DNA of 17,865 nucleotides from Kiritimatiellia bacterium (GTDB lineage: Bacteria; Verrucomicrobiota; Kiritimatiellia; RFP12; UBA1067): positions 1 to 17,865 of the forward strand of contig JAKSOY010000076.1 of NCBI GenBank assembly GCA_024405255.1, written 5' to 3'. Below the pieces are notes generated by a model. The model ran no database searches. It saw nothing but the letters and a program-made list of their open reading frames with translations, and was not told the DNA's origin. The position numbers and the translations under genes were made by a program. This document shows positions 1-6,877 of this stretch, one piece after another (position 1 is the first letter of the stretch; each line of letters opens with the position of its first letter).

Positions 1-136
<136 letters not shown>

Positions 137-170
137 CTAATAATATCAAATACATTCCCACGGAAGCGGT

Positions 171-186
171 GATTTGTGCTAAAATA
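171..186 (+). promoter_or_regulatory. Extended -10 promoter for the argC-parB-M28 operon
   Basis: Bases 177-185 read TGCTAAAAT, an extended -10 element (TGN plus TAAAAT). No convincing -35 box is seen at 16-18 bp spacing. Fifteen of the 16 bases at 171-186 are identical to the -10 region of the strong promoter at 17763-17778, which supports a real and recurrent promoter element. The start of transcription would fall near 191-192, only 4-5 bases before the argC ATG. Confidence 0.55.
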
Positions 187-195
187 TATGCCCCT

Positions 196-1260
196 ATGAA
201 TAAGAAGATTAGAGTGAAAGTCGTCGGCGCCACCGGTTACGGCGGGCTTGGCATCATTGATCTGCTGTTGCGTCATCCGTACGCGGAAATCGGCGCGCTT
301 GTGGCTCGCGAAGACGCGGGCAAGAAGATTTCAGATGTCTATCCGCATCTGGCGGGCTACTGCGATCAGATGATCCTCGCGGCGGATGATCCGGCCGCGC
401 AGGGGAATTTTGACCTTGTCTTTTTCTCCACGCCGGATCGCGTGGGCATGGCGGATGCGAAGGCGGAGCTGGCGAAGGGGGCGAAGGTGATCGACTATTC
501 GGGCGACTTCCGCTTCACGACGCTGGCGGCCTATCAGGATTATGCGACGCGTCTGGGGAAGGATCCGAACCATCTCTCGCCGGAACTGTTGGGAACAAAC
601 GTCTACGGCCTGCCCGAGCTGCATCGTGCGGACATCGCGAAGGCGAATCTCGTGGGCAATCCCGGATGCTTTGCGACGAGCTGCATTCTGGGTCTTGCGC
701 CGGCGATGAAGGCGCATCTCGTGGCGCCGCATTCCGTGATCTGCGACTGCAAGAGCGGCGTGTCGGGTGCGGGCAAGAAGCCGAAGCCGCAGTTCCACTA
801 TCCGGAGCGCTGCGAGCAGATCAATGCGTACCGTTTGAGCGGACACCAGCATGTGTGCGAAGTCGAGCGCGAGCTGTCGTTGCAGGGCGGCGAAGACGTG
901 AAGCTCATCTTTACGGCGCAGGTTCTGCCGATTTCGCGTGGCATCCTCTCGACGCTCTATGGCGATCTGATCCAGGACGTGTCGGAAGAGGATGTGCAGG
1001 CGATCTATCGCGACTTCTACAAGGACAGCGCTTTTGTGCGTGTGCTGCCGTCGACGGCGTCCACGGGAACGATGAGCGTGCGTGGAACGAACCGCTGCGA
1101 GATCGTTGTTTCCGTCGACAAGCGTGTCGGCAAGCTGCGCATTGTCTCGATCATCGACAATCTCGTGAAGGGCCAAGCGGGACAGGCCCTGCAGAACATG
1201 AACGTGATGTTCGGTCTGCCTGAAAACACCGGTCTCAATCTTCCGGGGATGTATCCATGA
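196..1260 (+). CDS. argC: N-acetyl-gamma-glutamyl-phosphate reductase (ArgC)
   Basis: This enzyme performs the third step of arginine biosynthesis, the NADPH-dependent reduction of N-acetylglutamyl 5-phosphate to the semialdehyde in the cytoplasm. The 354-residue product has the N-terminal Rossmann motif GATGYGG (residues 11-17), the catalytic cysteine in NPGCFATS (Cys158), SGAGKKP further on, and the GHQH segment (His217, His219) where the family has its conserved histidine. The length matches the usual ArgC of about 345 residues. The ATG at 196 is chosen because the Rossmann fold begins right after it; the open frame extends upstream to 85, but that extension has no ArgC-like sequence. There is no Shine-Dalgarno before this ATG and the promoter is immediately upstream, so translation may be leaderless. 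The stop overlaps the parB start. No other arg gene is in view. Confidence 0.95.
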   Translation: MNKKIRVKVVGATGYGGLGIIDLLLRHPYAEIGALVAREDAGKKISDVYPHLAGYCDQMILAADDPAAQGNFDLVFFSTPDRVGMADAKAELAKGAKVIDYSGDFRFTTLAAYQDYATRLGKDPNHLSPELLGTNVYGLPELHRADIAKANLVGNPGCFATSCILGLAPAMKAHLVAPHSVICDCKSGVSGAGKKPKPQFHYPERCEQINAYRLSGHQHVCEVERELSLQGGEDVKLIFTAQVLPISRGILSTLYGDLIQDVSEEDVQAIYRDFYKDSAFVRVLPSTASTGTMSVRGTNRCEIVVSVDKRVGKLRIVSIIDNLVKGQAGQALQNMNVMFGLPENTGLNLPGMYP

Positions 1261-2378
1261 GTTCAAAAAAGAAGACTGAGGAACCCGAGAATCCCTTCCT
1301 CAAGAAGGCGTCGGGTCCGAAGCCGCCGACACGTGCGGCGATGAGAAGCCAGCAGAAGCATGGCGGACTTGGTCATGTGGGCCGCGGTCTGGGCGGCGGT
1401 CTTGATGCGCTCATCAAGCCGGCGGTGCCGTCTGCTCCGGCGCCCGTGGCCGAACCGGTCGTGGCGCCGCCTGTGACGGTGCCGTTTGCGGCCGCGCCGG
1501 CCGAGCCGGTCAACGAGGCGGAAAAAGTCTTCCAGGTGCCGCCGCAGGATATTGCGCGTTGTCCGTTCCAGCCGCGTACGGAGTTCCGCCGTGAAGAGCT
1601 GGACGACCTCGTGGAGTCCATTCGCGAGAACGGCATCATCCAGCCGCTCACGTGCCGTCGGCTGCCGGATGGCAAGTTCGAGCTCATCTGCGGCGAGCGT
1701 CGTCAGCGTGCGGCCATCGAGGCCGGTCTCAAGCTCGTGCCGGTGGTGCTGCGCCAGGTCGAGGACGATGTCGCGGCGGTGATGTCCATCACCGAGAACC
1801 TGCAGCGCGACAATCTCAATCCGATCGAAGAGGCCGAAGGCTATCAGTCGCTCAAGACGCGTTTCAATCTCACCTATGACGAAGTGGCGCGTCGTGTCGG
1901 CAAGAAGAACCGTTCCTCGGTGGCGAACCTGGTTGGCTTGCTGGATCTGCCGATGGAGGTGCGCGACTATGTGCGGCGCGGGGCGATTACGCTTGGACAC
2001 GCGAAGGTCTTGCAGGGCGTACTGTCGAAGTACAACAATCCGGCGGAAGTGCGCGAGCTCGCAGATGCGTGCGTGGCGTTTGCCGATCCGCGTACGGGAC
2101 GCCTCGTGCCCGGCATCACGGTGCGCGAACTCGAGCGTCGTGTGGCGCGGCTGCATACGCCGGTCGTCGAGCGCAAGCAGGGCATCCCGGACATCCCGGA
2201 CGCCTATTGCCGCCAGCTTAACGAAGAAATCCACAAGCACCTGGGCTGTGCCGTGCGTTTGACGAGCGGCATGACGCACGCGAACGGCAAGCACGTGAAG
2301 GGCGTGCTGGAAATCGACTTCATCGACAACGACGATCTTGACCGCATTCTCGGCATGCTCGGCGTGAAAATGGATTGA
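1257..2378 (+). CDS. parB: ParB/Spo0J-family chromosome partitioning protein
   Basis: ParB is a CTP-dependent DNA clamp that loads at parS sites near the origin and works with the ParA ATPase in chromosome segregation. The 373-residue protein has an N-terminal ParA-contact motif (GRGLGGGLDALI, residues 42-53) and a low-complexity Pro/Ala/Val linker. The ParB N domain follows, with QPRTEF and ENGIIQPL, the CTP-binding box GERRQRA (146-152) and ENLQRDNLNPIEEA (from 180). Then comes a helix-turn-helix region (about 205-232, then GHAKVL from 247) and a C-terminal dimerisation segment. The ATG overlaps the argC stop as ATGA, so the two are translationally coupled. No parA is in the window and I saw no parS-like palindrome. 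An argC-parB pairing is unusual, since parB normally follows parA. Confidence 0.95.
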   Translation: MSSKKKTEEPENPFLKKASGPKPPTRAAMRSQQKHGGLGHVGRGLGGGLDALIKPAVPSAPAPVAEPVVAPPVTVPFAAAPAEPVNEAEKVFQVPPQDIARCPFQPRTEFRREELDDLVESIRENGIIQPLTCRRLPDGKFELICGERRQRAAIEAGLKLVPVVLRQVEDDVAAVMSITENLQRDNLNPIEEAEGYQSLKTRFNLTYDEVARRVGKKNRSSVANLVGLLDLPMEVRDYVRRGAITLGHAKVLQGVLSKYNNPAEVRELADACVAFADPRTGRLVPGITVRELERRVARLHTPVVERKQGIPDIPDAYCRQLNEEIHKHLGCAVRLTSGMTHANGKHVKGVLEIDFIDNDDLDRILGMLGVKMD

Positions 2379-2382
2379 GTTG

Positions 2383-3279
2383 GTGAAGCGCCTTTTCCTT
2401 CTACTTCTTTTGGGGGCTTGTTCGGCGGGATGGTCCGCAGTCGTCTTCAAGCCGTCAGACGCGCGGGCGGCCTATGGGGCGGCGGCCGCGTTGGTGCGAA
2501 CCTGTACGCCGCGGGATGCCGGTACGGCTGGCGGGAGGCGAGCGGCGGACTTGATTCGCCTGCAGGCCACGCGGGCGGGGCTGACGGCGCGGCTTGATCC
2601 TTTCACGGCGCAGAGCCGCGATGAGATTCGGTCCTTCGTCAATGTGGTGGCCGAGATCCCCGGAACCGATCCGACGGCGCCGTGGATCGTCTTGATATCC
2701 CATTTCGATACGAAGCCGGGCATTCGGGATTTCCAGGGGGCCAATGACGGGGCGTCGACCTCGGGCCTGCTCGTCGCACTGGGGAGCGTGCTGATGCGCG
2801 AACGGCGGCGCGAGAACATCTGCCTTGTGTGGACCGACGGGGAGGAATGCCGCGTCGCCTATTCGGAGACGGACGGGTTCCAGGGGTCGCGCCATCTTGT
2901 CAAGCAGTTTCAAGCGAAACGTCGTGCGGTGAAGGCGGCGATCTGCCTCGACATGCTAGGCGACCGCGATTTGCAGATCGAGGTGCCCGCGAATGGTACG
3001 CCGTCTCTGCGGACGCTGGCGAAGCAGGCCGCGGTCAAGGCCGGTTTCTCGCGACGGCTGTCGTTTCAGGACGAATTCCAGGTAGGCGACGACCATTCGG
3101 CGTTCTTCGATGCGGGGTATCCGGCCATCGATCTGATCGATTTTACATTTGGGTCGGCGCCTGGACTGAACGACTACTGGCACACGCCGCAGGATACGTT
3201 GGATAAGATATCTTCTTCCAGTCTTTTCATTTCTGGACGAATTGTTGTTGAAATTGTCAATTTGCTGTCAGATCGCTGA
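2383..3279 (+). CDS. Secreted M28-family zinc hydrolase, glutaminyl-peptide cyclotransferase-like
   Basis: This is a predicted exported zinc enzyme of the M28 fold, either an aminopeptidase or a glutaminyl cyclase. From the GTG at 2383 it begins MKRLFLLLLLGAC, a Sec signal with a possible lipobox (LGAC); an in-frame TTG lies at 2380. The M28 metal and catalytic residues appear in order: H107 and D109 in SHFDTK, D122 in GANDGAS, E154-E155 in DGEE, D190 in LDMLGD, D237 and H238 in DDHSAF, and H267 in YWHTPQDTLDK. The LDMxGDxDL and YWHTxxDTLDK sequences are typical of bacterial glutaminyl-cyclase-like M28 members. The 298-residue length fits a single catalytic domain. It follows parB by 4 bases with no clear ribosome binding site, so it is probably read by reinitiation. 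Its substrate cannot be told from sequence. Confidence 0.85.
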   Translation: MKRLFLLLLLGACSAGWSAVVFKPSDARAAYGAAAALVRTCTPRDAGTAGGRRAADLIRLQATRAGLTARLDPFTAQSRDEIRSFVNVVAEIPGTDPTAPWIVLISHFDTKPGIRDFQGANDGASTSGLLVALGSVLMRERRRENICLVWTDGEECRVAYSETDGFQGSRHLVKQFQAKRRAVKAAICLDMLGDRDLQIEVPANGTPSLRTLAKQAAVKAGFSRRLSFQDEFQVGDDHSAFFDAGYPAIDLIDFTFGSAPGLNDYWHTPQDTLDKISSSSLFISGRIVVEIVNLLSDR

Positions 3280-3305
3280 AGGGTAGCGGTCAAGAAGCGT
3301 CCGTG

Positions 3306-3343
3306 TGGCCGTGCGGTCGAAAGACGTGCCATTATTTTTTTTT
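3306..3343 (+). terminator. Intrinsic terminator after the argC-parB-M28 operon
   Basis: TGGCCGT (3306-3312) pairs with ACG-T-GCCA (3324-3331), with one bulged T at 3327 and an 11-base loop. A T-rich tail including T9 (3335-3343) follows at once. It lies 27 bases after the M28 gene stop and separates the housekeeping operon from the secretion operon. The A7 run after the T tract could also let it fold in the opposite orientation. Confidence 0.7.
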
Positions 3344-3400
3344 GAAAAAAAGTGTCTTGAACTTGTAACCTTTTCCTTTGAATTGCATAGACCTTGACAG

Positions 3401-3450
3401 AAGGAGCGATCAAATGAATCTAAACATCAATCGAGCAGGAGTTAATCCAA
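3401..3450 (+). promoter_or_regulatory. Two alternative ribosome binding site/start pairs for the first gene of the secretion operon
   Basis: AAGGAG at 3401-3406 lies 7 bases before the ATG at 3414, and AGGAG at 3437-3441 lies 8 bases before an in-frame ATG at 3450. Both are good translation starts, so two forms of the first protein differing by 12 residues are possible. The upstream start has the better Shine-Dalgarno and was taken as the gene start. Confidence 0.5.
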
Positions 3451-3668
3451 TGACGACGATTCCCGTCGCCGCCGCGGTTCCAACGGCCGCGAAGGCGGAC
3501 GTCCGTGCGGATTGGCCGACGGGGAATCTGAACGTCACGTCTGTTGCGAGTGAGTCGGTTGAGGGGGACATTCCGGATTCGGCGTTGCGTCGGGACGATG
3601 CGCTGGGGAAGTTGTTCGACCGTGTGTTTTCGTATCCGGCCCCTGAGATGCCGAATTTTGAGGAGTAA
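3414..3668 (+). CDS. Small uncharacterised protein, first gene of the translocon operon
   Basis: I do not recognise this 84-residue protein. The N-terminal half is rich in Ala, Val, Thr and Pro and looks disordered, much like the amino-terminal secretion regions of type III substrates. The C-terminal part is acidic and contains DDALGKLFDRVFSYPAPEMP, an amphipathic stretch ending in a proline cluster. There is no Sec signal and no membrane segment. The start at 3414 has AAGGAG 7 bases upstream. It is followed after 5 bases by the next gene, whose ribosome binding site overlaps this stop. Given its neighbours it may be a secreted substrate, a small chaperone or a regulator of the secretion operon; that is inference from position only. 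Confidence 0.7.
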   Translation: MNLNINRAGVNPMTTIPVAAAVPTAAKADVRADWPTGNLNVTSVASESVEGDIPDSALRRDDALGKLFDRVFSYPAPEMPNFEE

Positions 3669-3673
3669 GAGCC

Positions 3674-4015
3674 ATGGCAATTGATCGTGAAGAGATCGAG
3701 GCTACGCTGGCGCGGGCCCGGAAGACGGTGAAGCAGGCCAAGGCGCTTCTCGCCGAGGCAGATCTGCGCATTCAGGAGACGGATCGTTTCCTGGCGCAGC
3801 AGGGGTTGACGCGGGAGCAGGTGATGGCGATGCGTTTCACGCCCGAACAGCGGGCGCTGGCGAACGAGGAGCTCAAGCGGCAGGGGTTTGAACCGCTGCA
3901 GGAAGACGAGTCGGCGTTTGACAAGGGCCAGCAGGCGGTTTCGGAAGACGAGCCGGTAACGGCGGGCAAACGGCAGCTTAAATTCGGAACATTCATGCAG
4001 CAGTACCGGATTTGA
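3674..4015 (+). CDS. Small helical/coiled-coil protein of the translocon operon, function unknown
   Basis: This 113-residue hydrophilic protein is mostly predicted helix. Residues 1-45 form a heptad-like helix (REEIEATLARARKTVKQAKA). A second helical part contains TPEQRALANEELKRQGFEPL, an acidic stretch follows, and the tail is basic and aromatic (KRQLKFGTFMQQYRI). There is no signal peptide or membrane segment. AGGAG at 3661-3665 lies 8 bases before the ATG and overlaps the upstream stop, so it is co-translated with the preceding gene. Small coiled-coil proteins of this size in type III operons are often chaperones, needle-associated proteins or secreted regulators, but no family-specific motif is visible. 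Confidence 0.75.
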   Translation: MAIDREEIEATLARARKTVKQAKALLAEADLRIQETDRFLAQQGLTREQVMAMRFTPEQRALANEELKRQGFEPLQEDESAFDKGQQAVSEDEPVTAGKRQLKFGTFMQQYRI

Positions 4016-4039
4016 GGGACAGCGGAAAGGAGAACGACC

Positions 4040-4516
4040 ATGAGTAGTATGACAATCAGCACCGCGCCGAGCGCTTTGGCGGCGACGATTCCGCTGGTGG
4101 CGATTTCAGCAAACGAAGTCGCCGATCCGGCGATCAAAAACGCGGCGAAGCTCGCGCAGATCGCGGCTGGCGCGACGAACCTGATCGACGCCTATGCGCA
4201 GGCGCAGGAGAGCCGGGCGAAAGCGCAGGAGATGCTCGCGAAGGCGGCGGCGCTGGAAGCGAAGGCGGAACTCGCCGAAATCAAGGAGGACCTGGAGGAT
4301 TTTATCAGGGAACTCGAGGAGAAGATCCGTCTGCTGGAGAAACTTCTCACGAAGGAAGGGGACGACGTGCAGGCGGAGGTGCGGCACGAAGAAAACATCG
4401 CCGCGCAGGTCGCGGCGTCGATCGAGGAGATGTCTGAAAAGGCGGAAAAGCTCGTGGCCGGCTTCGAGCCGCGCCGCGAGGAGATTCTGAACGAGAAGAG
4501 GGGGATTGAAGCATGA
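4040..4516 (+). CDS. Alanine-rich N-terminus plus long coiled coil; unknown translocon-operon protein
   Basis: This 158-residue protein has two parts. The N-terminal 45 residues are Ala-rich and moderately hydrophobic (LAATIPLVAISANEVADPAI) but not a classical signal peptide. From about residue 50 to the end the sequence is a highly charged Lys/Glu helix with heptad periodicity (KEDLEDFIRELEEKIRLLEK), typical of a coiled coil. AAAGGAG at 4026-4032 lies 7 bases upstream. The stop overlaps the start of the next gene as ATGA, so the two are translationally coupled and may form a pair. I do not recognise a family; a secreted component or partner of the translocators is an inference from context. 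Confidence 0.78.
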   Translation: MSSMTISTAPSALAATIPLVAISANEVADPAIKNAAKLAQIAAGATNLIDAYAQAQESRAKAQEMLAKAAALEAKAELAEIKEDLEDFIRELEEKIRLLEKLLTKEGDDVQAEVRHEENIAAQVAASIEEMSEKAEKLVAGFEPRREEILNEKRGIEA

Positions 4517-4965
4517 ACACCGTGAAGACAGTCAATGACAATCTGCTGCGGGCATTGGCCACGCGGTTGGGGGCGATGGGCGAGGCGGCTGCGCCGACGG
4601 AGTCCAGCGGCCAGACGGGCGCGTTGGAGTCCGCGATCCTCAAAGGGCCGGCGCTGACGATTTCCGACATCCGTGCGCAGATCCGCGGGATGGCGGCCTT
4701 GCACAGCACCCAGGCGATGGTGGCGATGATGAACTCTGTCTATCAGACGATGAAGGACATCGTGGACAACCTCGCACCCTCCGACGAGGAGCGGTTGGAG
4801 AAGGAGCGCCGGATGGAGGAGCTCGAAAAGCTGCGCCGTCGTCTTGAGGACAAGGAGGTGACGCTCGAGGAGGCCGCCCGGAATTTCGAGAACATCGCCA
4901 TCGCGGCGGCAGACCGGGCGCTGCTGGATGCGAACATGGCAACTGAGGCGCAACCGAAGGCCTGA
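4513..4965 (+). CDS. Helical protein with C-terminal coiled coil, coupled to the preceding gene; function unknown
   Basis: This 150-residue protein starts within the stop of the upstream gene (ATGA), with the purine-rich AGAGGGG at 4498-4504 as ribosome binding site. Residues 1-50 are Ala/Gly/Thr-rich and probably flexible. A helical segment with many Met and Ala follows (MAALHSTQAMVAMMNS), then a charged coiled coil (EERLEKERRMEELEKLRRRL, about residues 95-125). There is no signal peptide or transmembrane helix. The flexible-then-helical layout resembles type III secreted substrates and small helical chaperones, but no motif assigns it to a family. It sits 41 bases before the translocator chaperone gene. 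Confidence 0.75.
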   Translation: MNTVKTVNDNLLRALATRLGAMGEAAAPTESSGQTGALESAILKGPALTISDIRAQIRGMAALHSTQAMVAMMNSVYQTMKDIVDNLAPSDEERLEKERRMEELEKLRRRLEDKEVTLEEAARNFENIAIAAADRALLDANMATEAQPKA

Positions 4966-4991
4966 TCGGGCCGATGAAGTGGAATCTGGTG

Positions 4992-5009
4992 AAAAGGAGC
5001 ATGAAAATG
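4992..5009 (+). promoter_or_regulatory. Ribosome binding site that fixes the chaperone start at 5007
   Basis: AAAAGGAG at 4992-4999 is a strong Shine-Dalgarno. It lies 1 base before an ATG at 5001 (too close), 7 bases before the ATG at 5007 (ideal), and downstream of an in-frame ATG at 4974. The 5007 start also removes a basic N-terminal extension that SycD-type chaperones do not have. Confidence 0.7.
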
Positions 5010-5504
5010 AGTGAAGCGATCGATACGCAGACGTTGACGGAATTGGCTAAGACCCTCGAAGGCGGCCTGGTGCCGCTGCATGAGCTCAAGGGCATCCGGA
5101 TCGAGGAAATGGAGGCGGTCTACGCGCTCGCGCACGACTATTACCAGACGGGCCGCTATGAGGATGCGGAGACGCTTTTCCGCTTTCTGACGATGTTCGA
5201 CCACCTGAACGAGAAGTTCTGGATGGGCTATGCGGCGGTGGAGCAGGTGCTCAAGCACTACGACAAGGCCGTTGCCGCCTACGCCTACGTGTGCGTCGTC
5301 CTTGATGTGCACAATGTGAAGGCCGCCTACTATGCGGCGGAGTGCTATCTGGCGCAGGGCGACCGGACGAACGCGCAGAGTTCGATCGACTTCGTGAAGG
5401 AGTATGCGGATGTGAAAACCGAAATGGGCCGCACGTTCCTGGCCAAGGCGAAGAACCTTCAGCCGCGCGTGGAGGCGTTGTCCGAAAGCAAGAAGGGGGG
5501 GTGA
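5007..5504 (+). CDS. sycD: Type III secretion translocator chaperone, SycD/LcrH/IpgC/CesD family (class II, TPR)
   Basis: Class II chaperones bind both hydrophobic translocators in the cytoplasm and keep them soluble until secretion. The 165-residue product has the usual family length and layout: a short N-terminal helix, the ELKGI lead-in (residues 26-30), then three TPRs at about 36-69 (AVYALAHDYYQTGRYEDAET), 70-103 (GYAAVEQVLKHYDKAVAAYA) and 104-137 (AAYYAAECYLAQGDRTNAQS). The last two match the G/A-Q-Y-x-A-I and HAAECxLxxGD signatures of LcrH/SycD/IpgC. Immediately downstream are the two proteins with translocator features, which is the typical chaperone-translocator arrangement. There is no signal peptide, as expected of a cytoplasmic protein. 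This gene is the firmest anchor for calling the locus type III secretion. Confidence 0.85.
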   Translation: MSEAIDTQTLTELAKTLEGGLVPLHELKGIRIEEMEAVYALAHDYYQTGRYEDAETLFRFLTMFDHLNEKFWMGYAAVEQVLKHYDKAVAAYAYVCVVLDVHNVKAAYYAAECYLAQGDRTNAQSSIDFVKEYADVKTEMGRTFLAKAKNLQPRVEALSESKKGG

Positions 5505-5507
5505 GAT

Positions 5508-6857
5508 ATGGTGACTCGCGTAGAAAGCAATTCCGAGGCGCGGCAGTACCTCGACAAGCTTCGGCAGCAGGCCTGGGGCAACGGGGTCGCCGGCGCGACA
5601 GACGAACAGGCGGCGAAGATCGCCTTCAAGCAGCTGTCGACGCTCATTGCGAGCGACAGCAGCTTGCGGGTCACGACAACGGCCGGCAATCGCACCAACG
5701 AGGTGGGGCAGATGGTCGGTGGCACGGGCATTCCCGAAATCGACAGTCCCGCCAGCGAGAAGAATATCCATGACAATCTCGAGAAGCTGCTGCTTTGGCT
5801 CCAGCTCGACAACGACGAACGCATGGCGCGCATGGCACAGGATCGCCTGGAGGGCGAGAAGTCCACGCTGCAGGCCCGTCACAACGACATGGCGGCGCAG
5901 ATTTCGAAGAACATCGATGCGATTGACGAAGCTGCGAAAAAGCAGAATTTCATGAAGATCTTCGGTTGGGTGATGTTTGCCGTGTCGGCCGTCATCACCA
6001 TCGCCTCGTGCGGTGCGGCCATCGGCGCGGCCGTAGCGGCGAGCGCGGCGGCGGCGGCCACCACGGTTGCGACGACGGCCGCGACGACGGCGGCCACTAC
6101 GGCGGCCACCACGGCCGCGACGACGGCGGCCACGACGGCCGCCACGACGGCAACGACCACGGCGGCGACCCAGGCCGCAGCCGAAGTGGCCAAGGCCGCC
6201 GCACAGGCGGCGGTGAGGGCTGCGGTCAAGAGCTGCATCCAGAATGCGTTGTCGCTGGGCCTTTCCACGACGATGCAGGTGGCGCAGGAAACCGGCGACA
6301 TGGAGAAATGGACTAAATCGCTGGCCAACAAGGTACGGAGCATGGCGGGATGCTCGAAGGCAAAGGCCGAGATGTGGGCGCAGATCATCATCGGCGTTGG
6401 CACGATGGTGGCTTCGATGGGCTTGGGAATTGCCGGGGCGAAAAACGCGGCCACGGCGTCTGCGAATGCCGTCAAGGCTGGCAGCCAGGCCGCGAGCGTG
6501 GGGGCGAAGACCGCCCAGACGCTGGCGAAGACCATCGCCGAGAAGGCCACGCAGTTTTCGTCGTCCCGATTCGGCAAGGCGGCGATGTTCACTTTGGGCA
6601 TCGGCATGTCGGGCGGATCGGCCGTTGGGCAGGGAGTCGCGATCCGCGCGCAGTATAAGGCGGGCATGACCCAGGCGGATACGATGGACCTCGAGAACGC
6701 GATCAAGCTCATCGAGCAGATGATTTCCGAGAACCAGGAGGAACTTGAGCAGATTCTGGGACAGGAACAGGCGCTGATTGCGAAGATGTTCGCGATTATC
6801 AATTCGAAGATGGAAACCGAAAACGAGATTTCGAAGAATCTCGGCAATATGGCTTGA
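5508..6857 (+). CDS. sctE: Type III secretion major translocator, SctE type (IpaB/YopB/EspD/SseC-like)
   Basis: Major translocators insert in the target membrane and, with the minor translocator, form the pore at the end of the injectisome. This 449-residue protein lacks a Sec signal. It has a hydrophilic helical N-terminal half. Residues 76-81, PEIDSP, match the PxLxxP-type hexapeptide by which IpaB-class proteins bind SycD/IpgC chaperones. A coiled-coil region (about 95-148) follows, then a first hydrophobic segment (about 150-184), a Thr/Ala repeat tract (185-224), a second hydrophobic segment (about 290-312), a Gly-rich moderately hydrophobic stretch (about 358-385) and a C-terminal helix (about 400-445). 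Two hydrophobic segments with flanking coils is the SctE layout. It starts 3 bases after the chaperone stop. The Thr/Ala expansion is unusual. The family call rests on architecture and context, not on close sequence match. Confidence 0.72.
   Translation: MVTRVESNSEARQYLDKLRQQAWGNGVAGATDEQAAKIAFKQLSTLIASDSSLRVTTTAGNRTNEVGQMVGGTGIPEIDSPASEKNIHDNLEKLLLWLQLDNDERMARMAQDRLEGEKSTLQARHNDMAAQISKNIDAIDEAAKKQNFMKIFGWVMFAVSAVITIASCGAAIGAAVAASAAAAATTVATTAATTAATTAATTAATTAATTAATTATTTAATQAAAEVAKAAAQAAVRAAVKSCIQNALSLGLSTTMQVAQETGDMEKWTKSLANKVRSMAGCSKAKAEMWAQIIIGVGTMVASMGLGIAGAKNAATASANAVKAGSQAASVGAKTAQTLAKTIAEKATQFSSSRFGKAAMFTLGIGMSGGSAVGQGVAIRAQYKAGMTQADTMDLENAIKLIEQMISENQEELEQILGQEQALIAKMFAIINSKMETENEISKNLGNMA
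6060..6179 (+). repeat. In-frame 12-bp minisatellite encoding Thr-Thr-Ala-Ala tetrapeptides
   Basis: Ten consecutive 12-base units encode residues 185-224 of the putative SctE: one TTVA, six TTAA, one TTAT, one TTAA and one TQAA. Codons are mostly ACG/ACC with GCG/GCC and vary between units at third positions. The tract follows the first hydrophobic segment. It is a candidate for length variation by slippage in whole-unit steps that keep the frame. Confidence 0.9.
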
Positions 6858-6860
6858 ATG

Positions 6861-6877
6861 GAAGAGGTGGTATCATG
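6861..6877 (+). promoter_or_regulatory. Ribosome binding site that fixes the SctB start at 6875
   Basis: GAAGAGGTGG (6861-6870) lies 4 bases before the ATG at 6875. The open frame reaches back to a TTG at 6854 inside the sctE stop, but that start would place the Shine-Dalgarno within the coding region. The ATG at 6875, giving MGINGIGNPY, is therefore preferred. Confidence 0.6.

Noticed and set aside
1263..2450. 395-codon minus-strand frame over parB
   Set aside because: It is antisense to an unmistakable ParB and has an Arg/His-rich composition typical of shadow frames in GC-rich DNA.
1257..3279. parS centromere site near parB
   Set aside because: I looked for a 16-base TGTTTCACGTGAAACA-like palindrome and found none in the window.
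3394..3424. TTGACA at 3394-3399 as a -35 box for the secretion operon
   Set aside because: Any matching -10 would fall inside the first gene, placing the RNA start after the ATG at 3414. Another weak candidate (TTGTAA at 3363 with CATAGA at 3386) is too poor to annotate, so the operon promoter remains unidentified.
4743..5882. 379-codon minus-strand frame over the chaperone region
   Set aside because: The plus-strand TPR chaperone and its neighbours explain the region; the reverse product shows no recognisable motif.
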